Notes under the pieces: model-generated
What the model was told of the DNA's origin: nothing
Seen by the model: only the letters and a program-made list of their open reading frames with translations
Databases searched by the model: none
Shown: positions 42,407-52,794 of the stretch, piece by piece
Numbering within the stretch: position 1 is the stretch's first letter
Layout: each line of letters starts with the position of its first letter
Assembly: GCA_903825395.1 (NCBI GenBank)
Contig: CAIKAF010000019.1
Coordinates: 62,001 to 126,000 of the forward strand
DNA from: an uncultured Flavobacteriales bacterium
Lineage (GTDB): Bacteria > Bacteroidota > Bacteroidia > CAIKAF01
Reading direction: 5' to 3'
Length of the DNA stretch: 64,000 nt
Made by a program: the position numbers and the translations under genes

Positions 42407-42949
42407 TTGGAAAAGACGCGCTGTTTTTTCTTGGGTAAAATAAAAAAACCCAATGGTCTTTCTGGGGCGCTTGAATTGTTTTTGGATGTGGACGATTTCA
42501 ATCCATATTTAAACTTAGATTATGTTTTTGCAGAACGGCACCATCAAATGGTGCCGCTGTTTTTTTCTCAACCCATTCAAGTAGCTGGCAATAAACTTTT
42601 AGCTCGATTCAAAGAAATCAATCACATTGACCAAGCCTCTGAATGGGCTGGAGCCGAATTGTACTTGCCGCTTGGTTTTCTTCCCGAGTTGGAATCAAAT
42701 CAACAATATTATTTTCACGAATTGCCTGGATTTACAGCATGTACCCCTGAGGGAAATGCCTTGGGCACCATAAAAAGTATACTTGAACATGGTCCTTTGC
42801 AGTGGTTGGTAGTTCATCGGAATGATCAGGAGGCTCTCCTGCCTCTCAACGATGAATTGTTTGGCCATATTGACCGAGAAACCAACCGGTTTTTCATCTC
42901 ATTACCCCCTGGAATGGAGGAATTATATCCTTTTTTATTTGAAGAATGA
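42407..42949 (+). CDS. rimM: Ribosome maturation factor RimM
   Basis: 180-residue factor for 30S subunit assembly that binds S19. It carries the N-terminal FFLGKIKKPNGLSGALELFLDVDD, then a beta-barrel, then the C-terminal PRC-barrel part (YYFHELPGFTACTPEGNALGTIKSILEHGPLQWLVV, LLPLNDELF). Translation must start at TTG 42407, as there is no ATG in frame near the conserved N-terminus. It overlaps the next gene by ATGA. Confidence 0.94.
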   Translation: MEKTRCFFLGKIKKPNGLSGALELFLDVDDFNPYLNLDYVFAERHHQMVPLFFSQPIQVAGNKLLARFKEINHIDQASEWAGAELYLPLGFLPELESNQQYYFHELPGFTACTPEGNALGTIKSILEHGPLQWLVVHRNDQEALLPLNDELFGHIDRETNRFFISLPPGMEELYPFLFEE

Positions 42950-44550
42950 AAGGGTTGAGCAAGTGGCATATTGGGCTACAGTTTGCTATTGGACTAATCT
43001 TGGTGTCTTGCTCTACTTCCAACCCGAAAGATCAGGGTGTTTTTTTGTACAACGAACATTCAGGTATTACATCTTTAGATCCGTTGTATGCCCGTAATTT
43101 GGCAAATATATGGGCTGTTCAATGGACGTATGAAGGGTTAACCCGATTAAATTCAGCGGATTCCATTGTTTTAGCCCTTGCTGAGTCTTGGACCCGAGAT
43201 TCGTCGGCAATGATTTGGACTTTTCAACTGAGGAAAGGCGTGTACTTTCATCCTAATCCTAAACTTCCTAACGGATATTCATTAACAAGTCGGGATGTGG
43301 TTCAGAGTTTTTATCGAGCACGGAATCATCCTTTTAGCGCATGGATTTTAGAAGATTTGGATACTCTTATTGCCGAAGATTCGCATAAAATCGAATTCCA
43401 TTTTGTTCATCCCAAACCCGATTTGCTTGCACTATTGTCTGTACCGGCCTTGTCGATACTTCCTGCTTCATTGATTGAAACAATGCCGGTTTCATTTTGG
43501 AGAACGAATGCCTGTGGAACGGGGCCATTTCAGTTTCAGGCTTGGGAAGAGGGAGAGAAGATGGTTTTACCTGTATTTTCCCAATATTGGCGGCGGAGTT
43601 CCACTGATCAAAAAACAGATAAGATTAAGGGTATTGCAATTCAGTTCGTGAAGGAATTGCAAAGCGCTAAGCTTGATTTTTTAATGGGGAACCTGGCTGT
43701 TTTTCAAGGTTCTGATCCTCAAATAAATGATGAGTTGGTTCAATTGGCCAAACAGCCGAATTCCCCGTTTAGGGTGGTTAAAGGGAATTTTCTTAATACC
43801 GAATATTTAGGGTTTAATCTGAAAGGCAAGCATCCTGTTTGCCGTTCTTCTGCCCTAAGGAAGGCATTGCGGACTTTACTGGATGTTCCAAAGGTAATTC
43901 AAGAGGTCCGTAGTGGTTTAGGCGAGGCAAGTGGCTTAAGATTTTGTTCTTCAGTCTTAATTCCTGAAAAAGTTACCAATCAGCCTGATTCTAAGATAAA
44001 CCAACGCCAAGAAGCTATGAAGTGGCTAAGGAAAGCGGGCTACAATCATCCCAATGAGGTCCCTCCCTTAATTTTGCATACCGATCCGGCATATGCTTAT
44101 TTCTGTTCTGCTTTGATTTATCCCTGGGTTGCAGAGGGGTTTAATGTGCGTCTTGAAGTGGTTGAAAGATCCACCTTAAAGTCGATGGTGGCGAAAGGTC
44201 AAATAGATTTTTTTAGAGCTTCTTGGATTGCGGACTATCCCTCAGCTTTTAATGTGCTTGGGATTTTCAAATCCAATCGAGTGCCTCCCAATGGCCCGAA
44301 TTATACTTATTTTGAAAACGACACGGTTGATGCAGCCTTACACATTTTAGAAACGCGTACAAGTAATTTTGAGCGAGGATTGGCTATTGAAACGATTGAA
44401 TCTGTTTTAATGGAACATGCCCCAGTTATTCCCCTATATTTTGATGCGTTTGTTCGCTTTGAACAAAAAGAATGTATGGGGCTAAAGTCCAATTCGCTAA
44501 ATCAATTGGATGCTGTTGATGTTTATATGGTCGATCTTGAGGCTCCTTGA
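42946..44550 (+). CDS. ABC-type peptide substrate-binding lipoprotein (SBP family 5)
   Basis: 534 residues. The lipobox LVSC gives acylated Cys22. The extended bacterial extracellular solute-binding family 5 fold is seen in GITSLDPLYARNLANIWAVQWTYEGLTR, LAESWTRDSSAMIWTFQLRKGVYFH, LTSRDVVQSF, ACGTGPFQF and LNTEYLGFNLKG. It should bind oligopeptides or a similar ligand at the outer face of the inner membrane. No permease or ATPase genes adjoin it; it is coupled to rimM and followed 95 bp later by a sensor kinase. Confidence 0.88.
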   Translation: MKGLSKWHIGLQFAIGLILVSCSTSNPKDQGVFLYNEHSGITSLDPLYARNLANIWAVQWTYEGLTRLNSADSIVLALAESWTRDSSAMIWTFQLRKGVYFHPNPKLPNGYSLTSRDVVQSFYRARNHPFSAWILEDLDTLIAEDSHKIEFHFVHPKPDLLALLSVPALSILPASLIETMPVSFWRTNACGTGPFQFQAWEEGEKMVLPVFSQYWRRSSTDQKTDKIKGIAIQFVKELQSAKLDFLMGNLAVFQGSDPQINDELVQLAKQPNSPFRVVKGNFLNTEYLGFNLKGKHPVCRSSALRKALRTLLDVPKVIQEVRSGLGEASGLRFCSSVLIPEKVTNQPDSKINQRQEAMKWLRKAGYNHPNEVPPLILHTDPAYAYFCSALIYPWVAEGFNVRLEVVERSTLKSMVAKGQIDFFRASWIADYPSAFNVLGIFKSNRVPPNGPNYTYFENDTVDAALHILETRTSNFERGLAIETIESVLMEHAPVIPLYFDAFVRFEQKECMGLKSNSLNQLDAVDVYMVDLEAP

Positions 44551-44645
44551 TTTGAGGGTGGATTAACTTCAATTCTCAACTCCGTTCGTAAATCCAATAC
44601 GTCCACTTGTAAAGTTGTTCGTTTTGGGGTTTCAACCTAGATGAA

Positions 44646-46982
44646 ATGCCTGAATACCTAAAGTATATTTGGCCTGTGATTGGGAGATTGCTATTTATTT
44701 TGGTTTTCAGTTTGGATTTCTGCGGTGCAGGATATTGTGGTAGGCTCTTTCCGATGGAGAATACAGACACCCTTCTTTTTCTTCAAAGGTTGGAATTCAA
44801 CTGTCAAAGAAATTTGCAGCATGGGGAATTGGATTCCTTAAGGAAGGCTTCGTCCGAATTGATACAGTTGTCTGGGGACTGGTTGAAAAGCCGACCAAGC
44901 AATCCGAAGGGCATTTTTTATTTGATGGCAGGCATTCTACATCGCAGCAACGTGTTTCATTTAACCGCTAAAAACGAAGAGGCACTGGGTGGATATGAGA
45001 AGGCTCTGGAACTTTCTCTTCAAATTGGTGATACGGTAAAGCGCCATATGATTTATAACAACCTGGGAATACAACACCATCAAGCGGGTAATTATGAGAA
45101 GGCAATATCTTATCATTATTCCGCATTAAGGGAAAGGTTAAGAATAAACGATTCCTTATTTATAGGAGATACCTATAACAGTTTGGGTAGTATTTATTTT
45201 GAATTGAATCGGATTCCTCAATCCTACAGGTATCATAAATTGGCATTCAGGTATAGAAAAGCGACTCGTGTTCCACCTGGCAAATTGGCAGATACCTACA
45301 ACCAACTTGGTCGAATAGCTATGAAAACGCCCAATTGGAACCAGGCTATTGTAGCTTTTTCACTGGCTTGGCAAATTTATGCCCAACAAAAAGACAATCA
45401 AGGTAAAATGTTCATATTGAACAATTTGGCTGTTGTTTTGAGTCAATTTAATTTGACATCTAAGTCCAAGTTGCTGTTTCAATACGCTTTAAAGATTATT
45501 CCTGATTCCCACTCGGTATTTGCGGGAGATATTCATATGAATTTGGGCTCATTCTGGTTGAATTCCGGCCAATTGCTGCATGCAAAATGGCATTTTACAC
45601 AGAGTAAGATAATATATGCCCGTTTGGGTAATGCGTATAGAATGGCATTGCTTGATCGACTTTGGGCCAATTTATTTATAGCCAATTACCGCCCTCAAAT
45701 GGCTAGACAAGCTCTCAGACAAGCCATGATATATTTCAAGGGGAACGGATTGCATAAAGAATATTCTGAAGCTCTTTTGGATTATGCTCAAACCTATCCA
45801 TTTAATTATAGCGATTCTGCTCACTATTTTTTTAATCAATTGTTGGATTGTATTGAGGAGAATAAGCTCAATTCATGGAGTGGACAAAGCTACTTGGCGA
45901 TTGGGGAATTTTATTTAAAGCAAGGCCGATTCCAAGACGCAAAATGGATGTATCAAAGGGCTAGTTCTAGTGCCATAGAATCAAAAAATCTAAATCAATT
46001 GAATTCGGCTCATTTGGGCTTACTATCCTGTTTTCATGAAGCTGGAAACGATGAGGCTGTAAAAAAAGAAAGTCAATGGTTCAAAAGGGTGACCGATTCC
46101 ATTGGCAATAAAGGAACCGACATAGCAGAGAAGTTATCCCTGTTGATTGACTCGTATAGTTCCAAACAATCCCTTTTGAAGGAAATCAATCGAGAATATA
46201 ATTATAGGAGGAGTCAACGGGAAGTACAGAGGGAGTATGGTTTGGCTTTATTGGCAGTTTTGTTGGCTCTTGCAATTTCAGCTATTGTTTTATTGCTAGC
46301 CTATATTAAGAAGAAAGAGCAGCATAACGTGAGGGTGAAATTGGAGTCGGATTTAGCTGGTTTAAAGGGGATGATCAATCAGCATTTCATTGCCAATACG
46401 ATGAATGCCATTAAATCTCTGGTTGCCCAAAATAAAAATGATACTGCAGATGTGTACTTAAACAAGTTTTCGGCCTTGCTTCGGGGTGTGTTGCAGCAGT
46501 CTAAAAACACATTAATTTCTCTTGGAGACGAACTGCAATTTTTACGCTTGTACATTGATTTGGAGCAGTTGCGGTTCACTGGCCAAATTGAATTTAATTT
46601 ACTGGTAGATCCTCAAATTGATCCTTCAAACGTGCTTATTCCTGCAATGATCATGCAGCCAATCGTTGAAAACTCAATTCAACACGGCCGCAAAGGTGAA
46701 TCCGGTCCATTGAACCTTAATATAAAAATTTTCAAGCAGGGCTTAGTCTTAGTTTGTTTACTTGAGGACGATGGGATTGGGTTTGAAGCAAGCCAGATTG
46801 AACAAAAAGGTGCACACACCTCTTTTGGACTTGAACTTACAAAGCAGCGCATTAAATTGCTTGGAAATCATCTCGATGTACCGGTGGATTTTCATGTTGA
46901 AGAAATCATTGGGTTGGGTGGCCGGGTGGAAGGAACCCGGGTAATACTTCAAATTCCTTTAACGATAACACCATTTTCATGA
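44646..46982 (+). CDS. TPR-repeat sensor histidine kinase (LytS-type)
   Basis: 778 residues. An N-terminal signal or anchor (residues 8-30) is followed by a periplasmic region (30-525) with many TPR units such as YNNLGIQHHQAGNYEKAISYHYSAL and YNSLGSIYFELNRIPQSYRYHKLAF. A membrane span lies at about 530-552. The His_kinase box is NQHFIANTMNAIKSLV (H at about 578), slightly degenerate from NPHFLFN. The HATPase domain has MQPIVENSIQHG and DDGIGFE. It overlaps the response regulator by ATGA, so the two are a dedicated pair. Confidence 0.93.
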   Translation: MPEYLKYIWPVIGRLLFILVFSLDFCGAGYCGRLFPMENTDTLLFLQRLEFNCQRNLQHGELDSLRKASSELIQLSGDWLKSRPSNPKGIFYLMAGILHRSNVFHLTAKNEEALGGYEKALELSLQIGDTVKRHMIYNNLGIQHHQAGNYEKAISYHYSALRERLRINDSLFIGDTYNSLGSIYFELNRIPQSYRYHKLAFRYRKATRVPPGKLADTYNQLGRIAMKTPNWNQAIVAFSLAWQIYAQQKDNQGKMFILNNLAVVLSQFNLTSKSKLLFQYALKIIPDSHSVFAGDIHMNLGSFWLNSGQLLHAKWHFTQSKIIYARLGNAYRMALLDRLWANLFIANYRPQMARQALRQAMIYFKGNGLHKEYSEALLDYAQTYPFNYSDSAHYFFNQLLDCIEENKLNSWSGQSYLAIGEFYLKQGRFQDAKWMYQRASSSAIESKNLNQLNSAHLGLLSCFHEAGNDEAVKKESQWFKRVTDSIGNKGTDIAEKLSLLIDSYSSKQSLLKEINREYNYRRSQREVQREYGLALLAVLLALAISAIVLLLAYIKKKEQHNVRVKLESDLAGLKGMINQHFIANTMNAIKSLVAQNKNDTADVYLNKFSALLRGVLQQSKNTLISLGDELQFLRLYIDLEQLRFTGQIEFNLLVDPQIDPSNVLIPAMIMQPIVENSIQHGRKGESGPLNLNIKIFKQGLVLVCLLEDDGIGFEASQIEQKGAHTSFGLELTKQRIKLLGNHLDVPVDFHVEEIIGLGGRVEGTRVILQIPLTITPFS

Positions 46983-47692
46983 ATGCAATTATTATAGATG
47001 ATGAGCCCCTATCTGTTGCCCTTCTAGATTCTTACATAAAGCAGGAATTACCGGATGTACAAATTTTAGGTACTGCTGAAACTCTTGGGCAAGCAAGAGG
47101 GCTATTGGATTCTGTGAAACCCGATTTGATTTTTTTAGATGTTCAACTTGGTCGAGAAAACGGTTTTGATTTGTTGGAATCAATTCAACCCCATTTTTTT
47201 CAAGTCATATTTGTGACGGCTTTTGCTGAATTTGCCGTTCGTGCTTTTCGGTTTAGCGTAGTTGATTATTTACTTAAGCCTATTGTTAAGGAAGAACTTG
47301 TTGAAGCAGTAAAGCGCGCACAACGTGGCCAAGAGCTTGCATTCCATGGTCAAGTTAGAACATTACGGATTCCTGGAAGCAGAGGTGCTGTTTTCGTCCC
47401 CACACGCGAAGTTGTACGTTTAATCGCTAAAGGAGCTTATACTGAAATTACCTTAACCCAAAACAGGGTTCATTTGTGCTCGGGAAATCTTAGTTTTTTC
47501 GAGGAACATCTAACTGAGCGCTTTTTCCTAAGGGTTGGTCGTTCTTGTATAATAAATCTACATTTTTTAATGAAGGTAGAGGCTCAAACAAAGGCGGCAA
47601 TTGAAATGAGGGATGGATATACCATTCCAATTCCAAGGCGTCAGAAAAGATTGATTATAGAACGATTAAATGCCATTAATACGCAGACTTGA
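46979..47692 (+). CDS. LytTR-family response regulator
   Basis: 237 residues. The receiver domain is residues 1-118, with acidic pocket D7-D8, phosphoacceptor D54 in LIFLDVQ, and the conserved Lys in DYLLKP. The LytTR DNA-binding domain (135-235) has VRLIAKGAYTEI, the FFLRVGRSCIINLHFL segment and IPIPRRQKRLI. It is the cognate regulator of the upstream TPR kinase. Targets are unknown; LytTR sites are too short to find by eye. Confidence 0.95.
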   Translation: MNAIIIDDEPLSVALLDSYIKQELPDVQILGTAETLGQARGLLDSVKPDLIFLDVQLGRENGFDLLESIQPHFFQVIFVTAFAEFAVRAFRFSVVDYLLKPIVKEELVEAVKRAQRGQELAFHGQVRTLRIPGSRGAVFVPTREVVRLIAKGAYTEITLTQNRVHLCSGNLSFFEEHLTERFFLRVGRSCIINLHFLMKVEAQTKAAIEMRDGYTIPIPRRQKRLIIERLNAINTQT

Positions 47693-47706
47693 GTCAATTT
47701 TTTACA

Positions 47707-48126
47707 TCATGACCCAAAATACTCTACGGAATTGCGTTCGGTTTCTGCAATTCGAACGCTATGCAGCCGACAACCTAGGTTAGCGATGGGCTGTTCCAAT
47801 TGAATCCAAACTTGAATGGCCAAATTTTCTGTAGAGCTAAGTAAGCCAAACATAAATGGAACGTCCAGATTCAAATTTTTATGGTCTAATTTTTCAATTA
47901 CGGTAGAGCGGATAAGCTGGGATAAGTCTTTTAAATCAACAACAAATCCTGTTTCCGGATTAGGCTCACCCTTTACAGTTACCCACAAATCATAATTGTG
48001 ACCATGCCAATTTTTATTGGCACAGGGACCAAAAATATGCTCATTCTTTTCATCGGACCAATTCGGATTATAGAGCTTGTGGGCCGCATTAAATTGCTCT
48101 TTTCTGGTAACGTAAACCAAGGGCAT
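47707..48126 (-). CDS. queD: 6-carboxytetrahydropterin synthase / 6-pyruvoyl-tetrahydropterin synthase family protein
   Basis: 139 residues of the T-fold PTPS/QueD family. Zinc ligands are the His in FNAAHKL and the two in WHGHNY, and the catalytic Cys lies in FGPCANKNWHGH. A Cys located before the HGH motif like this resembles eukaryotic PTPS (FGKCNNPNGHGH) as much as E. coli QueD. It may make the queuosine precursor 6-carboxy-tetrahydropterin or a biopterin. No other queuosine genes are adjacent. Confidence 0.82.
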   Translation of the reverse strand: MPLVYVTRKEQFNAAHKLYNPNWSDEKNEHIFGPCANKNWHGHNYDLWVTVKGEPNPETGFVVDLKDLSQLIRSTVIEKLDHKNLNLDVPFMFGLLSSTENLAIQVWIQLEQPIANLGCRLHSVRIAETERNSVEYFGS

Positions 48127-48138
48127 GTTTGTTTTTCA

Positions 48139-48146
48139 CAAAGGTA
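48139..48146 (-). promoter_or_regulatory. queD promoter (-7 box TACCTTTG)
   Basis: Exact TAnnTTTG on the minus strand, 12 bp before the ATG at 48126. Confidence 0.7.
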
Positions 48147-48259
48147 CATTTCACAATTCAATCGGAGCTCTTTATTGTATGCAAATTGAATGATGAAGAC
48201 CAAATGTTTCGTTAAAATGCTCAACATGGTTGACTTAAAAGTAAATATTGGATATTCCT

Positions 48260-48290
48260 TTTGCCTTTGCTTAGGTTCTGCTTACTTTTG
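48260..48290 (+). promoter_or_regulatory. eno promoter, perfect TTTG-N19-TAnnTTTG
   Basis: TTTG at 48260-48263, a spacer of exactly 19 bp, then TACTTTTG at 48283-48290. It is the best match in the window to the Bacteroidota housekeeping promoter, followed by a 19-nt gap to the eno ATG. Confidence 0.8.
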
Positions 48291-48291
48291 A

Positions 48292-49608
<1,317 letters not shown>

Positions 49609-49612
49609 GCAC

Positions 49613-49948
49613 TTATACATTGTCTTCACCCAAAACCCGAACCTTAATTTTGCTGGGGCAATGTTCGGGACGGAGCTGACAACTCAATCTAGATGTTCGA
49701 GTAAGAATCGGAAGGCTTTCCAACATGTCAAGTTCTTCGTTGGAAGGTTCGGGTAAATCTTCAAATCCCTCAAGAACTTCAATGTGGCAGGTAGCGCATA
49801 AGGCCATTCCTCCGCAAGTGGCAAGAATGGGAAATCCTTCTCCTTTTAGGACTTCCATGATTGAAAGTCCCATATCGGTTGGAATGTCCATTTTTAATGA
49901 CTTCCCGTTTAAATCTTCGGCTTCCAATTCTATGAATGGATTGGACAT
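49613..49948 (-). CDS. Adrenodoxin-type 2Fe-2S ferredoxin
   Basis: 111 residues. Four cluster ligands fit the C-x5-C-x2-C ... C pattern: C45, C51, C54 (CGGMALCATC) and C90 (RLSCQLRPE). The loop ESLPILTRTSRLSC is typical of adrenodoxin-like ferredoxins. It is a one-electron carrier. The gene starts 3 bp after the ferredoxin reductase stop, so the two are a functional pair that probably feeds the desaturase encoded at the head of the operon. Confidence 0.93.
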   Translation of the reverse strand: MSNPFIELEAEDLNGKSLKMDIPTDMGLSIMEVLKGEGFPILATCGGMALCATCHIEVLEGFEDLPEPSNEELDMLESLPILTRTSRLSCQLRPEHCPSKIKVRVLGEDNV

Positions 49949-49951
49949 GGG

Positions 49952-50968
49952 TTAAAAGGCATTTACACCGTTAACGGTGGTGTATTTGAAACTTAGTTTT
50001 TGATCGGGGAAAACCCTAGGAAAGGCTGACTGCGCCATTAATGCAGCTTCATGAAAACCGCAGAGGATTAATTTTAGCTTTCCAGGATAGGTATTTATAT
50101 CACCAATGGCATAAATTCCGGGCACATTGGTGCTGTAATCTTCTGTTTGAACCAGAATGGCATTTTTGTCAATGTTTAATCCCCAGTCTGCAATTGGCCC
50201 TAATTTGGGTGTAAGACCGAACAAGGGAATGAAGAAATGGGCATCGACGTGGTAGGTTGAATCCAAACCAGATTCGCTGATTTCAATTTGTTCCAAATGC
50301 GAATCTCCTGAAAGGGACTGAACTTCCGCATTTAATATAAGACGTATTTTTCCCGCTTTGGCAAGTTCAAAAACCTTTTCAGCACTTTCTGGAGCACCTC
50401 GGAAGGTCGCACTTCTGTGAATTAATGTTAATTCAGAGGCCACATCGGCTAAAAAAATAGCCCAATCCAAGGCAGAGTCTCCACCACCGGCTAGAACTAC
50501 TTTTTGATTCCGGTATTTTTCAGGATCTAAAACCATATAAGCAACCCCTTTGCCTTCATAGTTTTCAAGGCCTGCTATGGCTGGTTTTCGTGGTTCAAAG
50601 CATCCTAATCCTCCGGCAATGACAACCACTTTGCACTCAATTTGAGTGCCAGCCGAGGTACGCACCGTAAACCCATCTTCTGTTTTGTCCAGCGATTCAA
50701 CCCGTTCTCCCAGAGTAAAGCCCGGTTTGAACGGGGCGATTTGTTCCATTAGATTTGTTACCAAATCACCCGCTAGAATAGAAGGAAATCCTGGGATATC
50801 GTAAATGGGTTTTTTGGGATAAATTTCTGATAATTGTCCACCAACCTGAGGTAAGGCATCTACCAAATGGCAGCGCATTTTTAATAAGCCCGCTTCAAAG
50901 ACGGCAAATAGGCCGACGGGACCGGCTCCAACTATACATAAATCAGTTTGTATGGCTTTTGAATTCAT
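49952..50968 (-). CDS. Ferredoxin-NADP reductase (thioredoxin-reductase-like type)
   Basis: 338 residues from ATG 50968; the TTG at 50977 opens the frame three codons earlier. FAD-binding LCIVGAGPVGLFAVFEAGLL is near the N-terminus, VVLAGGGDSALDWAIFLA is the NADPH site, and GIYAIGDINTYPGKLKLILCGFHEAALMA is the second FAD motif. There is no CxxC redox motif, separating it from thioredoxin reductase and matching the YumC-type FNR. It lies between the desaturase (48 bp upstream) and the ferredoxin (3 bp downstream). Confidence 0.92.
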   Translation of the reverse strand: MNSKAIQTDLCIVGAGPVGLFAVFEAGLLKMRCHLVDALPQVGGQLSEIYPKKPIYDIPGFPSILAGDLVTNLMEQIAPFKPGFTLGERVESLDKTEDGFTVRTSAGTQIECKVVVIAGGLGCFEPRKPAIAGLENYEGKGVAYMVLDPEKYRNQKVVLAGGGDSALDWAIFLADVASELTLIHRSATFRGAPESAEKVFELAKAGKIRLILNAEVQSLSGDSHLEQIEISESGLDSTYHVDAHFFIPLFGLTPKLGPIADWGLNIDKNAILVQTEDYSTNVPGIYAIGDINTYPGKLKLILCGFHEAALMAQSAFPRVFPDQKLSFKYTTVNGVNAF

Positions 50969-51016
50969 GCGGTGCAACGTATCGGGAGCATAAAAAAAAC
51001 CTTAGGATGGAATGCG

Positions 51017-51979
51017 TTAACCTTTTACAGGCGGTTTCTTTCCATCAAGTCGTTTAGACCCATATTTTACCTCAACCGGCACTGGCCGAATGTTCCATAC
51101 AATTCCAAACAATGCCAATGTTTTAAGCACATAATAACTTGGATCAAACTCCCACCAGAAAAATCCTTGGCGGCAAGATCCTTGATAATAATGGTGATTG
51201 TTATGCCAACCCTCACCCATTGTAATTAATGCCAAAACGGCATTGTTCCGAGAATGATCTTTTGTACGGTATCTGCGGCGGCCGATTTTATGCATTAAGG
51301 AATTGATGGAAAAGGTTCCATGGTACAAAATAACTGTACTTGTTAAGTACCCTACAACCACGGTTGACCAACCTGCATTCCAATCGGTTAACCCTTGACC
51401 ATTTAACATATTGCCTATGAAGTAAATGATTACAGCCATAATGATGGGAGGAACCATAAAGTACTTGTTCAGGAACCGAAGCTCAGGATATTTGGCAAAA
51501 TCCTGAATCAAATCATAGCGGGTTTTTTGATAATCAGGACCCATAATCCAACCAATATGAGCATAAAAGAAACCATAAATATTGGCAGAATGAGGGTCAT
51601 GTGCCGTATCGCTATGCCGGTGATGAATCCTGTGTTGAGACGCCCACCAAAGAGCCCCTTTCTGTATGCTTGTCTGGGCAAAAAATGCAATCAGAAATTG
51701 AAAGAATCGACTTGTTTCATAGGTTTTATGGGAAAAATACCGGTGGTAACCAGCACTAATAAAAAACATTCGGAAGTAGTACATAAACAAACATACCAAC
51801 CAATCTTTCCATGTAAAACCGCTCCATATCATGAGCAGAGGAGTTAAATGGATAAGACCAAATCCGTATTGATCAATCAGTCGAGGCTGGTTTCTATTTT
51901 CTTTTTTTACGGCTTCTGGGGGTGGGCCTTCCGGAGATGTATACAACGATTCTACAAGGGGTGCAGTAGCTTCACTCAT
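51017..51979 (-). CDS. Acyl-CoA or acyl-lipid desaturase (delta-9 type)
   Basis: 320-residue membrane enzyme with four or five hydrophobic segments and the three histidine boxes of stearoyl-CoA desaturases: HRYFSH, HRIHHRHSD, and EGWHNNHHYY. These bind the di-iron centre that introduces a cis double bond into a saturated acyl chain. It needs an electron donor, and the next two genes on the strand encode ferredoxin reductase and ferredoxin. A consensus promoter (52015-52022) precedes it. Confidence 0.93.
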   Translation of the reverse strand: MSEATAPLVESLYTSPEGPPPEAVKKENRNQPRLIDQYGFGLIHLTPLLMIWSGFTWKDWLVCLFMYYFRMFFISAGYHRYFSHKTYETSRFFQFLIAFFAQTSIQKGALWWASQHRIHHRHSDTAHDPHSANIYGFFYAHIGWIMGPDYQKTRYDLIQDFAKYPELRFLNKYFMVPPIIMAVIIYFIGNMLNGQGLTDWNAGWSTVVVGYLTSTVILYHGTFSINSLMHKIGRRRYRTKDHSRNNAVLALITMGEGWHNNHHYYQGSCRQGFFWWEFDPSYYVLKTLALFGIVWNIRPVPVEVKYGSKRLDGKKPPVKG

Positions 51980-52014
51980 GCGTTAAAATTATAAGGCCAA
52001 ATTTTGTTGGCGGA

Positions 52015-52022
52015 CAAAGGTA
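52015..52022 (-). promoter_or_regulatory. Desaturase operon promoter (-7 box TACCTTTG)
   Basis: Exact TAnnTTTG on the minus strand, 35 bp before the ATG at 51979. The rest of the gap up to 52242 shows no supported gene. Confidence 0.7.
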
Positions 52023-52241
52023 GGCAGAATCGTTGAGTGATAGGATTTATTGAATAAACTAATTTTTTAAATTTCTTTCATGGAATCATTTAAATGCCTG
52101 ACAATAATTGCATTGATTGGTTTTCTACCCATCCCAACCAAAGTGACAGCAACCATGAAAAGGGGCCGGTTGGTATAGGGCATGGTTTGCCGCTTGTTTT
52201 GGTTTAATCAAGCCCAATCCATGGTATGCTTTCACTCGCAA

Positions 52242-52772
52242 TTAGGGCGTAAAACTTAAATTTAAGTCAATATGTACAACCTCACTCAGCAAAGCCGAGT
52301 CACCGATGTTAAAACTGCTCCTGCGAATGCTGAATTTCGATTTGAGCAGGTAGCCGTCTCCTGTTTTTGTTATTTCCGCCTGAATTTGAATGGGTTGACT
52401 GATGCCCTTCATACTTAGCCAGCCTTTTACTAGCCATAATTTTCCGGAACTGCTGATGCGTTCAGATCGAAATTTTATGTTGGGATGGCGAGAAGCATGA
52501 AAATAATCCGGTTTCATGAGGTGTCGGTCTCTCATCGCTATTCCCGTCGAGATGCTATTTACCTCAATTTCACCAAACAGAAATTCGGGCAGACCTGAAG
52601 TTGGATTGACATTCAATTGGCCTTTCAAGGAGCTAAACCTTCCGTCTACCTCTATGCCAAGGTTTTTAATAGTAAAATTTACCTTGCTGTTTGAGGGATG
52701 AAGTAGAAGGGTTTGGGCTTGAATCCAAAGTGGAGCGAACACCAAAAGCCAAGTAAAACATGCCTTTCGCAT
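52242..52772 (-). CDS. YceI-family protein
   Basis: 176 residues from ATG 52772 (MRKACFTWLLVFAPLWIQAQ is a signal peptide); a TTG at 52784 opens the frame four codons earlier. The YceI lipocalin-like barrel shows in SKVNFTIKNLGIEVDGRFSS, the region around IEVNSISTGIAMRDRHLMKPDYF, and NIKFRSERI. YceI proteins bind polyisoprenoid-like lipids in the periplasm. Ferritin lies 22 bp upstream on the same strand, so cotranscription is possible. Confidence 0.9.
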   Translation of the reverse strand: MRKACFTWLLVFAPLWIQAQTLLLHPSNSKVNFTIKNLGIEVDGRFSSLKGQLNVNPTSGLPEFLFGEIEVNSISTGIAMRDRHLMKPDYFHASRHPNIKFRSERISSSGKLWLVKGWLSMKGISQPIQIQAEITKTGDGYLLKSKFSIRRSSFNIGDSALLSEVVHIDLNLSFTP

Positions 52773-52794
52773 TCTGTTTTTCAAATTTTGCTGC

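Noticed and set aside
52080-52178. 32-codon frame with signal-like start upstream of the desaturase promoter
   Set aside because: No promoter, no ribosome-binding feature and no conservation evidence; likely chance.
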